From Lachnoclostridium sp. (lineage in GTDB: Bacteria; Bacteroidota; Bacteroidia; Bacteroidales; Muribaculaceae), in contig JAMPAP010000001.1 in NCBI GenBank assembly GCA_023667185.1, positions 606,356-665,232 on the forward strand: DNA of 58,877 nucleotides. Reading direction: 5' to 3'. The notes under the pieces are model-generated. The model made no database searches. It was given only the letters and a program-made list of their open reading frames with translations, and was not told the origin of the DNA. Each line of letters opens with the position of its first letter. The stretch's first letter is position 1. This document shows, in pieces, positions 33,623 through 45,119 of this stretch. Both the position numbers and the translations under genes were made by a program.

Positions 33623-34375
33623 ATGAACAATTCTTTTTTCAGCCGCATCCCGCCGGTCACAAAAAATCTCATAATCATCAACTTCATCGTATGGCTCGCC
33701 ATGTTTGCGCTGCCGAAGCATCTGGGCGCCAATCTTGAGGATCTACTCGGACTGCATTATTTCAAGTCGCCTGACTTTAATCCGGTGCAACTTTTTACAT
33801 ATATGTTCCTGCACTCCCGCTATGATTTGGCTCACATATTCTTCAATATGTTCACGCTCTTCATGCTCGGCGGATTGCTTGAGCGTACGCTTGGCGCAGG
33901 GCGCTTCCTGTTCTATTATCTATCGTGCGGCATCGGCGCCGCGCTGATTCAGGAGGCAGTTTGGGCCATGACGTGGGAGAGCTCGTTTGTTTCACTTATC
34001 GCTTCACAGAATGTGGGGGTAAGCACTGAGGAGATTGAGATGTGGATGACCTCGCCCCAGGGCGCACAGATCGCCTCGGCTTATCTGAGCAAATTCCTCA
34101 CCATCGGCGCTTCGGGAGCCATCTACGGTGTGCTCCTCGCATTCGGCGTGATGTTCCCGAATATGCCTATGTATCTGATGTTTATCCCTATCCCTATCAA
34201 GGCCAAATGGATGGTGATAGGCATGGGTATCATCGAGCTGCTCATCGGCCTGAGTCAGGCAGCAGGCGCAAATGATGGTGTGGCCCACTTCGCCCACCTC
34301 GGAGGCATGATATTCGGATTGTTAATACTGCTTTACTGGAAGAAGAAAGGTCTGCTTGATGGGCTCGGTTACTGA
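33623..34375 (+). CDS. Rhomboid intramembrane serine protease
   Basis: 250 residues, six or so membrane helices. The catalytic Ser is in GASGAIYG (S164) and the catalytic His in VAHFAHLGG (H225). The loop-1 region has LFTYMFLHSRYDLAHIFFNM. A stretch of about 35 hydrophilic residues between helices (about 118-155) is longer than in minimal rhomboids. It cleaves membrane-protein helices; substrates are unknown. A second rhomboid gene follows at once. Confidence 0.93.
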   Translation: MNNSFFSRIPPVTKNLIIINFIVWLAMFALPKHLGANLEDLLGLHYFKSPDFNPVQLFTYMFLHSRYDLAHIFFNMFTLFMLGGLLERTLGAGRFLFYYLSCGIGAALIQEAVWAMTWESSFVSLIASQNVGVSTEEIEMWMTSPQGAQIASAYLSKFLTIGASGAIYGVLLAFGVMFPNMPMYLMFIPIPIKAKWMVIGMGIIELLIGLSQAAGANDGVAHFAHLGGMIFGLLILLYWKKKGLLDGLGY

Positions 34376-34379
34376 TACT

Positions 34380-35237
34380 ATGCATAATATGTGGCTGAAA
34401 TTCAGCCGTCAGCCGATGTTGATGAAGATCATCGCCGTCAACATCGCGGTGTTTGTGCTGCTCCGTGTGGCGGTGATTATCGCACTCTTCGCGGGCAACC
34501 ATCATGCCGAGCACGACATACTGCAGTGGGTGGAGCTTCCGGGCGAACTGCCGGTGCTCCTGACCCGCCCCTGGACGCTGATAACGTATATGTTTGCCCA
34601 GTACGACGTGATGCATATTCTGTTTAATATGCTGTGGCTCTATTGGTTTGGCACCGTATTGAGCGACATCACTCCGTCGCGCCGGCTGCTGATGCTCTAT
34701 ATCTTCGGCGGGTTGCTCGGGGCGTTGTTTTTCATCATCGCTTGCTATACATTGCCCTCGTTTGGCTACGCATCCCATTGGCTCATAGGAGCTTCGGCGG
34801 GCGTGATCGCAATAGTGACGGCCGCTGCGGTGCTGATGCCTGACCTTCAGTTTAACCTGCTGTTTCTCGGTCCGGTATCGCTCAAGTGGATAGCCATAGT
34901 CACCATCGGCATCGACCTTCTCGGCGGATTTACCGGCTCAAATGTCGGCGGCAACATCGCCCACATTGGAGGTGCGGTGGCCGGGCTGATATATGCCATA
35001 CCGCGGCGCCATGGGCGCAACATATTCACCGCCTTGGAGGATCTCCTGCCGCGGCTGAAGAAGATGTTCTCTCGCCCGAAGCGATCGGAGCGCCGCGAAT
35101 CGGCTGCCGATGTGGAGCGTGACCGCCGGAGACTTGACGCTATCTTAGAGAAAATCAAGACTTCAGGATATTCGGCACTGACGGCCGAGGAGCGCCGACT
35201 GCTTTTCGAGATTTCCAACCGAGAGAAAAACCGTTGA
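34380..35237 (+). CDS. Second rhomboid intramembrane serine protease with charged C-terminal tail
   Basis: 285 residues from the ATG at 34380. Other possible starts are ATG 34359, which would overlap the upstream gene, and ATG 34389. The catalytic Ser is in LIGASAGVIAI (S139) and the His in NIAHIGG (H195). Six hydrophobic segments precede a basic tail of about 75 residues rich in Arg and Lys, absent from the first rhomboid and ending in a helix like ALTAEERRLLFEISNREKNR. The tandem pair probably arose by old duplication, as overall identity is low. Confidence 0.9.
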   Translation: MHNMWLKFSRQPMLMKIIAVNIAVFVLLRVAVIIALFAGNHHAEHDILQWVELPGELPVLLTRPWTLITYMFAQYDVMHILFNMLWLYWFGTVLSDITPSRRLLMLYIFGGLLGALFFIIACYTLPSFGYASHWLIGASAGVIAIVTAAAVLMPDLQFNLLFLGPVSLKWIAIVTIGIDLLGGFTGSNVGGNIAHIGGAVAGLIYAIPRRHGRNIFTALEDLLPRLKKMFSRPKRSERRESAADVERDRRRLDAILEKIKTSGYSALTAEERRLLFEISNREKNR

Positions 35238-35248
35238 TCATAGCATAT

Positions 35249-36394
35249 ATGAGTAAGAGTACCGTTAAGCCATTTGTAACCACGCTGTTGAGCGCTGCCC
35301 TGAAGGCGGTAATGACGGCTGTGACCGTGGCTGTAGCGTTTGCGACGATATTCTCGGCCTACGGCGGCTGCTTTGACCCTGACGAGGTGCCGGTGGCTGC
35401 CCTTGCTGCAATGGCTTTGCCGGCAATTCTTATCGCAGGCTTGATGCTGACTCTAATCAACTGCCTAATCAGCTGGAAGTTGGCTCTGGTTATTCCGGTC
35501 TCGTGGCTCGTGTCACTGAAGCCGCTGCTGATATTTTTCCCGCTGAATGTCAGCTCCCCGTCAGTCACTCCGGAGCAGGAGGCACACTCGTTCACGCTGA
35601 TGACTTACAATGTGCAGCACTTCGATCCCTATGTACAAGGCGCTGACTACAAGGAGAATCCTACGGTAGAGTTTATCCTGTCAAAGAAGCCTGACGTGGT
35701 ATGCCTTCAGGAGGCGCAGCAGGTGATGCGCGGCGATATACCGTTTATATCCAATTCACAGTACGACAGTATCTGCGCCATCTATCCTTACCGTACATAC
35801 ATCACTGATCGAGACTGCTCGATCTACTCCCGCTATCCCATCAAGCGCGTTGATATCAAGCAACCTATCCCTACAAAGCCGTGCAATGTAATCACATATA
35901 TGCTGACGGTTGACTCGGTGGATATCCTCCTCTGCGACGTCCACCTTCGCTCCATAGGCCTGCAGCCTGACGACAAGCAGCTCTACCGCGAGCTCCCATC
36001 GCACCTGCGCTCCGAAAACCAGATACGCGAGGAGATACGCGAGGTAAAGTCGCAGCTGGTCAGCAAGTTGGCAACGTCGTTCTCGGCGCGTAAGCTCGAA
36101 TCAGAGTGGCTGCGAAACGCCATCGACTCCATCGGGTGCCCCAACGTGATCGTGGCCGGCGACTTCAACGATATCCCGGGCTGCTATGCACAGCGCATCA
36201 TCATGGATGGCGACATGACCGACGCCTACGCCCGATGCGCTTTCGGCCCGCGAATCACGTATCATGACAACTGGTTTTACTTCCGTATCGACCATATCCT
36301 CTACCGCGGCGACCTTGAAGCCGTGAAAATCAAGCGCTTCACTCCACAGTGTAGCGACCACTATCCCCTAATGGCAACTTTCGTAATCAAATAA
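35249..36394 (+). CDS. Endonuclease/exonuclease/phosphatase-fold protein with N-terminal membrane region
   Basis: 381 residues from the ATG at 35249 (an in-frame TTG at 35234 would add five). Two or three hydrophobic segments occupy residues about 10-100. The catalytic fold follows: FTLMTYNVQHFD, VVCLQEAQ (metal Glu), VAGDFNDIPG, RIDHILYRG and the terminal CSDHYPL. Bacteroidales have many such membrane-anchored phosphodiesterases. The substrate is not predictable. It is probably in the rhomboid operon (11-base gap). Confidence 0.88.
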   Translation: MSKSTVKPFVTTLLSAALKAVMTAVTVAVAFATIFSAYGGCFDPDEVPVAALAAMALPAILIAGLMLTLINCLISWKLALVIPVSWLVSLKPLLIFFPLNVSSPSVTPEQEAHSFTLMTYNVQHFDPYVQGADYKENPTVEFILSKKPDVVCLQEAQQVMRGDIPFISNSQYDSICAIYPYRTYITDRDCSIYSRYPIKRVDIKQPIPTKPCNVITYMLTVDSVDILLCDVHLRSIGLQPDDKQLYRELPSHLRSENQIREEIREVKSQLVSKLATSFSARKLESEWLRNAIDSIGCPNVIVAGDFNDIPGCYAQRIIMDGDMTDAYARCAFGPRITYHDNWFYFRIDHILYRGDLEAVKIKRFTPQCSDHYPLMATFVIK

Positions 36395-36408
36395 TACATA
36401 TATTTATA

Positions 36409-38574
36409 ATGAAACACGTTCCACTCATGGCGGCCGGTGCCGTCGCACTCGTCGCTTCAATGTCAACTACAATGAATGCGCAGACTCATGTAAACCCGTT
36501 CCTTTCGCCTTACGAGACGAAATATGAAATCCCGCCCTTCGATCAAATCTCTTATGACGATTATCTTCCCGCTATCAAAGAGGGTATCGCTCAGCAGAAG
36601 AAGGAGATAAAGGCTATTACTGACAATAAGGAGACTCCCACTTTCGACAATACTATCCTTGCGATGGAGAAGAGTGGCGAGCTGCTCAACAGAGTAATGA
36701 ATGTATTCGTGGCTTTTGACGACGCCCTTTCGTCACCCGAGATGGTGAAGATAGCCGAGGAGGCTTACCCGCTCTACTCTGATGCTTCTGACGAGATATC
36801 GATGAACGCCAAGCTCTTTGACCGAGTGAAGTATCTCTATGACCATCGCAACACCTTAGGGCTGACCGGCCCGCAGAAGCTTGCCGTAGAGAAGAGCTAC
36901 CAGAGCTTCACCCGCAACGGTGCGCTCCTCTCTGATGCTGACAAGGAGAAACTTAAGAAGATAAATATCAAGCTTACTGACCTCTACCTGAAGTTTAACA
37001 AGAATCTTCTCAACGCCACCAACGAATATGAGCTCGTGGTCGACGATGCTGCGATGCTTGCCGGACTCCCCGAGGGACTCGTTGCCACCGCTGCTGATGA
37101 GGCCAAGACCCGCGGCAAGGAGGGGAAATGGGTGTTCACGCTCCACGCACCTTCACGCCTGCCGGTGCTCCAGTATGCTGACAATCGCGACCTTCGTCGC
37201 CGGATGTACGAGGCCTACACTTCATTAGCCTCCAAAGCGCCTTACGATAACCGCCCTGTAATCAACGAGATCGTGAAGGTGCGCGCCGAGAAGGCACATC
37301 TGCTCGGCTACAAGAATTATGCTGACTATATGACGGCCAACGTCATGGCCAAGACCACTGATGCGGCCGAGACTCTGCTTATGCAGATATGGCGTCCGGC
37401 TGTCGACAAGGTAGCCGAAGAGGTAGCTGAAATGCAGGCTGTTATCGACGAGGAAAATGGCGGCTTCACCCTCGCGCCCTGGGATTATTACTACTATGCC
37501 GAGAAGGTGCGCCGCAAGAAATATGCCCTTGACGAGAACGAGGTACGCGCCTATTTCTCGCTCGACAATGTGCGCAAGGGTATCTTCACTCTTGCCAACC
37601 GACTTTATGGCGTGACCTTCACCGAGATGCCTGACGCGCCGAAGTATCATCCCGAGGTCAAGGTATATGATGTGACTGATGCTGACGGCAATCATGTGGC
37701 TGTGTTTATGACTGACTATTTCCCCCGCGCCTCCAAGCGCCAGGGCGCATGGATGAGCGAGTTCAAGGGATCATATGTTGACCCCGACGGTTCAGTAGGC
37801 CGCCCCATCATATTCAACGTAGGCAACTTCACCCGTCCTGCCGGTGATACTCCCGCACTGCTCACCCTCGACGAGGTGGAGACCATGTTCCATGAATTTG
37901 GCCACGGCCTCCACGGCATGCTTTCGCGCGCCAAGCTCCGCTCACAGTCAGGCACAAACGTTGACCGCGACTTCGTGGAGCTCCCCTCGCAGATCACCGA
38001 GCACTGGGCGCTCGAGCCTGAGCTGCTCAAAGAGTATGCCTTCCATTATCAGACAGGCGAAGTGATCCCTGACACCCTTATCCGCAAACTTGAGGCTGCC
38101 TCAACCCACAATCAGGGCTTCATGACCACCGAGCTCGCAGGCGCCGCTCTGCTTGACCTCCAGTGGGGCAAGCTGAACCCTGACGGCGATGTCGATGTAG
38201 ATGCCTTCGAAGCTGAGGTTGCCAAGAACCTCGGTATGCCCTCGCAGATTGCCTTCCGCTACCGCTCGCCCTACTTCAAGCATATCTTCGGTTCTGACGG
38301 TTACGCCTCCGGCTATTATACCTACCTTTGGGCAGAAGTGCTTGACACTGACGGCTTTGAGCTATTCAAAGAAAAAGGCGTGTTTGACCCCGCGACTGCC
38401 AAATCGTTCAAGGAAAACATTCTCGAGATGGGAGGCAGCCAGGATCCCATGGAGCTTTATGTCAAGTTCCGCGGCCACGAGCCCAAGGTTGACGCCCTGC
38501 TGCGTTCACGCGGCCTGACCCCCAAGCCTGACTCAGCCAAGGGTGGCGACCTCAACATCCCCGGCGGCAAGTAA
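36409..38574 (+). CDS. dcp: M3-family peptidyl-dipeptidase (Dcp-like)
   Basis: 721 residues. The signal peptide is LMAAGAVALVASMSTTMNAQ, so it is exported. The zinc site is MFHEFGHGLHGML (HExxH near 494), with the third ligand Glu in the following helix region. SAKGGDLNIPGGK closes the protein. The enzyme cleaves dipeptides from peptide C-termini in the periplasm. It starts 14 bases after the phosphodiesterase gene and is probably in the same operon, ended by the terminator at 38601. Confidence 0.93.
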   Translation: MKHVPLMAAGAVALVASMSTTMNAQTHVNPFLSPYETKYEIPPFDQISYDDYLPAIKEGIAQQKKEIKAITDNKETPTFDNTILAMEKSGELLNRVMNVFVAFDDALSSPEMVKIAEEAYPLYSDASDEISMNAKLFDRVKYLYDHRNTLGLTGPQKLAVEKSYQSFTRNGALLSDADKEKLKKINIKLTDLYLKFNKNLLNATNEYELVVDDAAMLAGLPEGLVATAADEAKTRGKEGKWVFTLHAPSRLPVLQYADNRDLRRRMYEAYTSLASKAPYDNRPVINEIVKVRAEKAHLLGYKNYADYMTANVMAKTTDAAETLLMQIWRPAVDKVAEEVAEMQAVIDEENGGFTLAPWDYYYYAEKVRRKKYALDENEVRAYFSLDNVRKGIFTLANRLYGVTFTEMPDAPKYHPEVKVYDVTDADGNHVAVFMTDYFPRASKRQGAWMSEFKGSYVDPDGSVGRPIIFNVGNFTRPAGDTPALLTLDEVETMFHEFGHGLHGMLSRAKLRSQSGTNVDRDFVELPSQITEHWALEPELLKEYAFHYQTGEVIPDTLIRKLEAASTHNQGFMTTELAGAALLDLQWGKLNPDGDVDVDAFEAEVAKNLGMPSQIAFRYRSPYFKHIFGSDGYASGYYTYLWAEVLDTDGFELFKEKGVFDPATAKSFKENILEMGGSQDPMELYVKFRGHEPKVDALLRSRGLTPKPDSAKGGDLNIPGGK

Positions 38575-38600
38575 TCCCCCCTAATCCACAATATCGAAGC

Positions 38601-38631
38601 ACCCTGAGCGAACAATCCCGTCGCTCAGGGT
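38601..38631 (+). terminator. Hairpin after the M3 peptidase gene
   Basis: ACCCTGAGCGA and TCGCTCAGGGT form a perfect 11-bp stem with the loop ACAATCCCG, followed by a weak T stretch (GTTATT). Confidence 0.65.
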
Positions 38632-38677
38632 GTTATTGCAAGTAAGTGAGCAGACTTATTGTTTTAACTATTGCTTT

Positions 38678-39427
38678 ATGAAAGTAGGATTTTTTGTACC
38701 ATGCTATATTGATGCGATAGCTCCGCAAGCGGCCATCTCGAGCTACAATTTGCTGCGCCGCTTCCCGCAGCTCGACATCACGTTTCTCAATCAGGCTACC
38801 TGCTGCGCTCTGCCGTTCACTGACATGGGCTACGACAAGTTAGCTTGCAAGCTGGAGACGAAGCTCGCTCCGATGCTCGAGGGGTATGACGCTATAGTGA
38901 TGCCCTCGGGGGTGTGTGCCGATCAGTTTCGCGGGCATTTCGATTCGATAGAGCAGACTGAGGAGGTGGTGGCCATCCGTAACCGCGTCTACGACATCGT
39001 GGAGTTTCTCTACGATGTGCTTAAGGTGCAGTCGCTGCCGTGGGCCAAGTTTCCCTGCCGCGTGGCCCTGCACAACGGGTGCCACTCGCTACGCTACCTC
39101 ATGCAGGCTCGTCCGTCGGAGCTGATGATCCCCACATTCTCCAAGACGGAGGCTCTGCTGAAGATGGTCGAGGGGATAGAGGTGGGATATGCCACTCGCC
39201 GCGACGAGTGTTGCGGCTTCGGCGGCACATTTTCAGTGTGGGACAGCAGCTGTGCCGGGCAGATGGGTATCGACAAGGTCAACGACTACATTGCCAATGG
39301 TTTCCATCATGTCACCTCGGCCGACTACTCCTGCCTTCTTCATCAGTCGACCGTGGCTCGCAAGCATGGCATAGATCTGAAAGTTTACTATATTGCTGAA
39401 ATTCTTAACGGAGATGCACGCCCATGA
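38678..39427 (+). CDS. lutA: LutA-like iron-sulfur oxidoreductase subunit
   Basis: 249 residues from the ATG at 38678; an upstream in-frame extension lacks family similarity. Two CCG-type cysteine-rich domains are seen: FFVPCYIDA..CC and HNGCHS...CCGFGGTFSVWDSSCAGQMG. Lut proteins oxidise L-lactate to pyruvate. It overlaps lutB by ATGA, leading the complete lutABC operon. Confidence 0.92.
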   Translation: MKVGFFVPCYIDAIAPQAAISSYNLLRRFPQLDITFLNQATCCALPFTDMGYDKLACKLETKLAPMLEGYDAIVMPSGVCADQFRGHFDSIEQTEEVVAIRNRVYDIVEFLYDVLKVQSLPWAKFPCRVALHNGCHSLRYLMQARPSELMIPTFSKTEALLKMVEGIEVGYATRRDECCGFGGTFSVWDSSCAGQMGIDKVNDYIANGFHHVTSADYSCLLHQSTVARKHGIDLKVYYIAEILNGDARP

Positions 39428-40809
39428 CACATCAAGTTAACCAGGTAAAAGCGGGCGAGAAATTCATCAAAGACACCGCCCATCGTATTAGTCACGACCG
39501 CTGCCTATGGGCAGCCCGTATGCGCCGCGACAACCTCGCCGCCACCATTCCTGACTGGGAACGGATGCGGCTCCTGGCTTCGCAGATCAAGCTGCACACG
39601 CTCTCTCACCTTGACCGGTATCTGGAGGAGTTTGAGCGCAATGCCCGCCGCAACGGCATCATAGTCCACTGGGCGGCCGATGCCGAGGAGCATAACCGCA
39701 TAGTCTACGATATCATGCAGTCGCATGGCGTGAAGGTGATTACCAAAGGGAAGTCGATGCTCATGGATGAGTGTGGTATGCGCCCTTATCTCGAAGAGCG
39801 GGGCATCGAAGTTTACGAGGCTGACCTCGGCGAAAGGATTCAGCAGCTTGACAACCAGCCGCCGTCGCATATCGTGATGCCGGCCATCCATAAGCTCCGC
39901 AGCGACGTGGCAGCTCTCTTTGCCGAGAAGCTCGGCAGTGACCCTGACAAGACTGACCCATCGTATCTCAACGGCGTGATGCGGCGCACCATGCGGCCTA
40001 ACTACGCCCGCGTGGATGCCGGAATGACGGGAGTGAACTTCGCCGTGGCTGAGACCGGAGGCATCGTCGTATGCACCAACGAGGGTAATGCCGACATCAG
40101 CGCGTGCACTCCGCGACTCTATGTGGCCTCAATGGGAATCGAGAAGGTGATACCGCGCCAGCGTGACCTGCCGCTTTTCATCCGCCTGCTCTCGCGCAGC
40201 GCCCTCGGCCTTGCCATCACGCAATACACTTCTCATTTCCATGGCCCGCGACCCGGGCAGGAGATGCACATCGTAATCGTAGACAACGGTCGCAGCTCGC
40301 GCCTGGGCGAGCCCTATTACGAGGTGCTGAAATGTATACGCTGCGGTGCCTGCATGAACACCTGCCCGGTGTTTCGCCGCACCGGTGGCCTGAGCTATCA
40401 GGCGCCTTACATGGGTCCGATAGGTATAATACTTGAGCCGAGCTATGACCTCAACCGTTATGCCCGTCTCCCCTACTCGTGCACCCACTGCGGATCCTGC
40501 GGCAACGTCTGCCCGGTGAAGATCCCTATACCCGACCTTATCTTCTTCTGGCGAAAAGAGGTGGTGGATCACCATAAAGATGAACTCATCCACCATCTTG
40601 AGGAGGATGCCGCCTACCTGGTGCTCAATAGTGCGCGTAACTTCATGACCGCTGAGAAGCTTGGCATGTGGGCACTGGCTAATCTTCCCGATGCGCTGCT
40701 CAACTCGCGCCTGAATCCGTGGGCCGACGCACACGCCAATCCTCTACCTCCCAAAGAAACTTTCCGTCAATACTTTAAACGAACTTACGGCAATGAAAAC
40801 CGCAAATAA
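39424..40809 (+). CDS. lutB: LutB-like L-lactate oxidation iron-sulfur protein
   Basis: 461 residues. The N-terminal LUD domain (GVKVITKGKSMLMDECGM, GVNFAVAETGGIVVCTNEGN) is followed by two 4Fe-4S ferredoxin motifs, CIRCGACMNTCPV (about 304-316) and CTHCGSCGNVCPV (about 356-368). It is the electron-carrying subunit of the LutABC complex. It overlaps lutA by 4 bases and lutC by 17 bases. Confidence 0.94.
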   Translation: MTHQVNQVKAGEKFIKDTAHRISHDRCLWAARMRRDNLAATIPDWERMRLLASQIKLHTLSHLDRYLEEFERNARRNGIIVHWAADAEEHNRIVYDIMQSHGVKVITKGKSMLMDECGMRPYLEERGIEVYEADLGERIQQLDNQPPSHIVMPAIHKLRSDVAALFAEKLGSDPDKTDPSYLNGVMRRTMRPNYARVDAGMTGVNFAVAETGGIVVCTNEGNADISACTPRLYVASMGIEKVIPRQRDLPLFIRLLSRSALGLAITQYTSHFHGPRPGQEMHIVIVDNGRSSRLGEPYYEVLKCIRCGACMNTCPVFRRTGGLSYQAPYMGPIGIILEPSYDLNRYARLPYSCTHCGSCGNVCPVKIPIPDLIFFWRKEVVDHHKDELIHHLEEDAAYLVLNSARNFMTAEKLGMWALANLPDALLNSRLNPWADAHANPLPPKETFRQYFKRTYGNENRK

Positions 40810-41383
40810 TGATACCCGCGACGCCATCCTGACCCGCGTCCACGGCAACCTCCCGGTGGCTTACGATCTCCCTGAAATCACGTCAGTGCCTGTAGAGGGT
40901 GATCCGGTAGAAAACTTCAAGGCCATGCTCAAGGGCTTTGACGGCGCGGCATGGGAATTCAATAGCCGCGAAGAGGCTCTGAAATGGCTTCGTGGCCACA
41001 TCAAAGATGACCGGCTCGTATGCTCCGCCGTGGCCGACTACCCTGCTGCTCGCCGCCCGGCCGATTATCCTGATCCGCGACGTGCAGTGGATGTTGACGT
41101 GTTTGTAGCAGAGTCACATCTCGGTGTCGGAGAGATGGGTTCGGTATGGCTCACTGATGCCGAACTCGGCATAGCGTCCCTCGCCCTGCTCTGCACTGAC
41201 CTTTACGTACTGCTCGACCGCAAGAAAATCGTCGCCGATATGTATGACGCCTACGCTGCCATCGACCTTGCCGCCCACTACTACGGCTCATTCTTCACCG
41301 GCCCCTCAGCTACAGCTGACATTGAAGCCGTCCATGTCACCGGTGCCCAAGGCGAAATCTCCTTAACTGCGCTGCTTTACTGA
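40793..41383 (+). CDS. lutC: LutC-like LUD-domain protein
   Basis: 196 residues. The LUD domain includes VFVAESHLGVGEMGSVWLTDAE and ends DIEAVHVTGAQGEISLTALLY, close to the usual G-P-x..VTGAQGP end of LutC. It lies inside the lutABC operon, its start overlapping lutB by 17 bases. A 9-bp array follows its stop. Confidence 0.9.
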   Translation: MKTANNDTRDAILTRVHGNLPVAYDLPEITSVPVEGDPVENFKAMLKGFDGAAWEFNSREEALKWLRGHIKDDRLVCSAVADYPAARRPADYPDPRRAVDVDVFVAESHLGVGEMGSVWLTDAELGIASLALLCTDLYVLLDRKKIVADMYDAYAAIDLAAHYYGSFFTGPSATADIEAVHVTGAQGEISLTALLY

Positions 41384-41384
41384 T

Positions 41385-41420
41385 AAATCTTATAATTCTT
41401 ATGATTCTTATAAGAATATG
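41385..41420. repeat. 9-bp units directly after the lutC stop
   Basis: AAATCTTAT, AATTCTTAT and GATTCTTAT follow the TGA with one base between, and then a fourth, inverted unit AAGAATATG. The array sits between the lutC stop and the -33 region of the GH97 promoter. Confidence 0.65.
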
Positions 41421-41449
41421 TTTACTTTTAATCTTATTTAGTATATTTG
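41419..41449 (+). promoter_or_regulatory. -33/-7 promoter of the GH97 gene
   Basis: TATATTTG (41442-41449) matches the -7 box, 27 bases before the ATG. TGTTT (41419-41423) is placed about 20 bases upstream and may serve as the -33 element. Confidence 0.6.
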
Positions 41450-41470
41450 CAGAATCATACTTACACTTAA

Positions 41471-43672
<2,202 letters not shown>

Positions 43673-43675
43673 TCT

Positions 43676-44593
43676 ATGGCAACTCTCCGCGAAATCCCTG
43701 ACCACGCCCGCCTTATGGCACTCTTCGAGTCGTATATGCGGCTCGAGAGGGGTCTCGCAGACAACTCAATAGAAAGTTACCGACTTGACACTGATCGACT
43801 TATCGCTTATTTGAGCGATGAGTCGGTCGCTCTTGAAGATGTCACCACTGATACCTTGCGGCTCTTTCTTGGGCAGCTCCACGACCTCGGCGTAGCCGAG
43901 CGCACCCAGGCCCGCATGGTGGCCGGAATGAGGATATTCTTCAAATTTCTCACCCTCGAATCCTATATCGCCAACGACCCTACGGAGCTGCTCGAATCGC
44001 CCCGCATAGGCCTCCATATCCCTGAAGTGCTGACACTTGACGAGATCGATGCCATGATCGGTGCCATCGACCTCTCCACACCTTTAGGGCGCCGCAACCG
44101 CGCCATCATCGAGGTGCTCTATGGCTCCGGACTCCGCGTCAGCGAGCTCACGGGGCTTGAAATATCGCGCATCTACGCCGACGATATGTATATGATAGTC
44201 AGAGGTAAAGGCGACAAAGAGCGGATGGTGCCACTCTCGCCCGTAGCAGTAGAAGCCATCAGGCAATGGCTCGACGACCGCTCAATGATGGTGGTAATGC
44301 GCGGAGCTGAAGATGCCCTCTTCCTTAACCGCCGTGGCCGTCCGCTGACCCGCCAGATGATATTCACCATAGTGCGCGAACTCGCCGAGCTTGCAGGCGT
44401 ACATAAGATAATCTCCCCGCACACCCTCCGCCACTCCTTCGCCACCCACCTGCTCGAAGGGGGTGCCAACCTCCGCGCCATCCAGATGATGCTCGGCCAC
44501 GAATCCATAGCCACCACCCAGATCTACCTCCACATTGACCGCACCTCACTGCGCGATACCATCATGGCCTTCCATCCCCGCGCCAGCCACTGA
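43676..44593 (+). CDS. xerD: XerD-type tyrosine recombinase
   Basis: 305 residues, usual length. The N-terminal SAM-like core-binding domain (about 10-95) is followed by the catalytic residues in GSGLRVSEL (Arg), KGDKER (Lys), HTLRHSFATHLLEGG (His, Arg), LGHESIATTQIY (His, Tyr). It resolves chromosome dimers with XerC at dif. No integron, phage or inverted repeat sites are near, so the housekeeping role is preferred. It follows the GH97 gene closely (3-base gap). Confidence 0.9.
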   Translation: MATLREIPDHARLMALFESYMRLERGLADNSIESYRLDTDRLIAYLSDESVALEDVTTDTLRLFLGQLHDLGVAERTQARMVAGMRIFFKFLTLESYIANDPTELLESPRIGLHIPEVLTLDEIDAMIGAIDLSTPLGRRNRAIIEVLYGSGLRVSELTGLEISRIYADDMYMIVRGKGDKERMVPLSPVAVEAIRQWLDDRSMMVVMRGAEDALFLNRRGRPLTRQMIFTIVRELAELAGVHKIISPHTLRHSFATHLLEGGANLRAIQMMLGHESIATTQIYLHIDRTSLRDTIMAFHPRASH

Positions 44594-44685
44594 TGGCATC
44601 ATGACATAATGTCAGTGATAATGGCAGTGAACCAAAACGGCATGATTTTTGTTAAAATTTTACTTATGAAATGGAGAAAAATGAT

Positions 44686-44693
44686 TAAATTTG
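44686..44693 (+). promoter_or_regulatory. -7 box TAAATTTG for rsfS-ftsH
   Basis: An exact TAnnTTTG 29 bases upstream of the rsfS ATG. The 92 bases before it, after xerD, hold only degenerate TGATGGCAT-like short repeats. Confidence 0.6.
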
Positions 44694-44722
44694 CACCTTG
44701 CATCACATTATTAATATAATTT

Positions 44723-45088
44723 ATGACAAAAACCTCACAAGATAACCTCCTTGACCTCATAATCGAGGGAATACGCCGCCGCAAAGGTCGCGACATCACT
44801 ATAGTAGATATGTCAAAAATTGACACAGCGGCCGCAAGCCGATTTGTAATCTGCCAGGGAACCTCTACGATGCACGTATCGTCAGTGGCTGACTCCGTAA
44901 GAGAATATCTTCTGGAAGAGGCTCATATCAAGCCTTACAGCTACGATGGGTATGCATCATCATCGTGGATAGTCATTGACTATGGCGACACGATGGTTCA
45001 TATCTTCCTGCCGGAGACTCGCCGCCGCTATGACCTCGAGGAGCTCTGGAGCGATGCTGAGATAACGCATCTTCCTGACGAAGACTAA
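44723..45088 (+). CDS. rsfS: Ribosome silencing factor RsfS (Iojap/YbeB)
   Basis: 121 residues. Typical features are GRDITIVDMSKIDTAAASRFVICQGTS (about 25-51) and the motif DYGDTMVHIFLPETRRRYDLEELWSDAE (about 90-117). It binds ribosomal protein L14 and blocks subunit joining under starvation. It leads the operon with ftsH, the usual partner in this phylum. Confidence 0.93.
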   Translation: MTKTSQDNLLDLIIEGIRRRKGRDITIVDMSKIDTAAASRFVICQGTSTMHVSSVADSVREYLLEEAHIKPYSYDGYASSSWIVIDYGDTMVHIFLPETRRRYDLEELWSDAEITHLPDED

Positions 45089-45104
45089 CTTAGTGACGAT
45101 AAAC
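45089..45104. repeat. AGTGACGATAAA motif after the rsfS stop
   Basis: CTTAGTGACGATAAAC after the rsfS TAA matches the end of the foldback element at 18031. A third match, CTAAGTGACGATT, is at 16831-16843 directly over the stop of the PD40-like gene. Confidence 0.55.
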
Positions 45105-45119
45105 AGTAAAAGAAAGAAT

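Noticed and set aside
38630-38677. LutA with 16 extra N-terminal residues
   Set aside because: The extension is unlike the family and falls just after the terminator hairpin; MKVGFFVPC at 38678 fits.
43676-44593. XerD as an integrase of a mobile element
   Set aside because: Length and motifs match housekeeping XerD, and no attachment repeats, excisionase or cargo genes lie nearby.
44594-44640. A stop-linked tandem array after xerD
   Set aside because: AATGTCAGTGAT and AATGGCAGTGAA repeat once and nothing else keeps a register, so it was not counted with the strong arrays.
45093-45119. GTG start for FtsH
   Set aside because: It is in the AGTGACGAT motif next to the rsfS stop; the ATG at 45120 gives a normal FtsH start.
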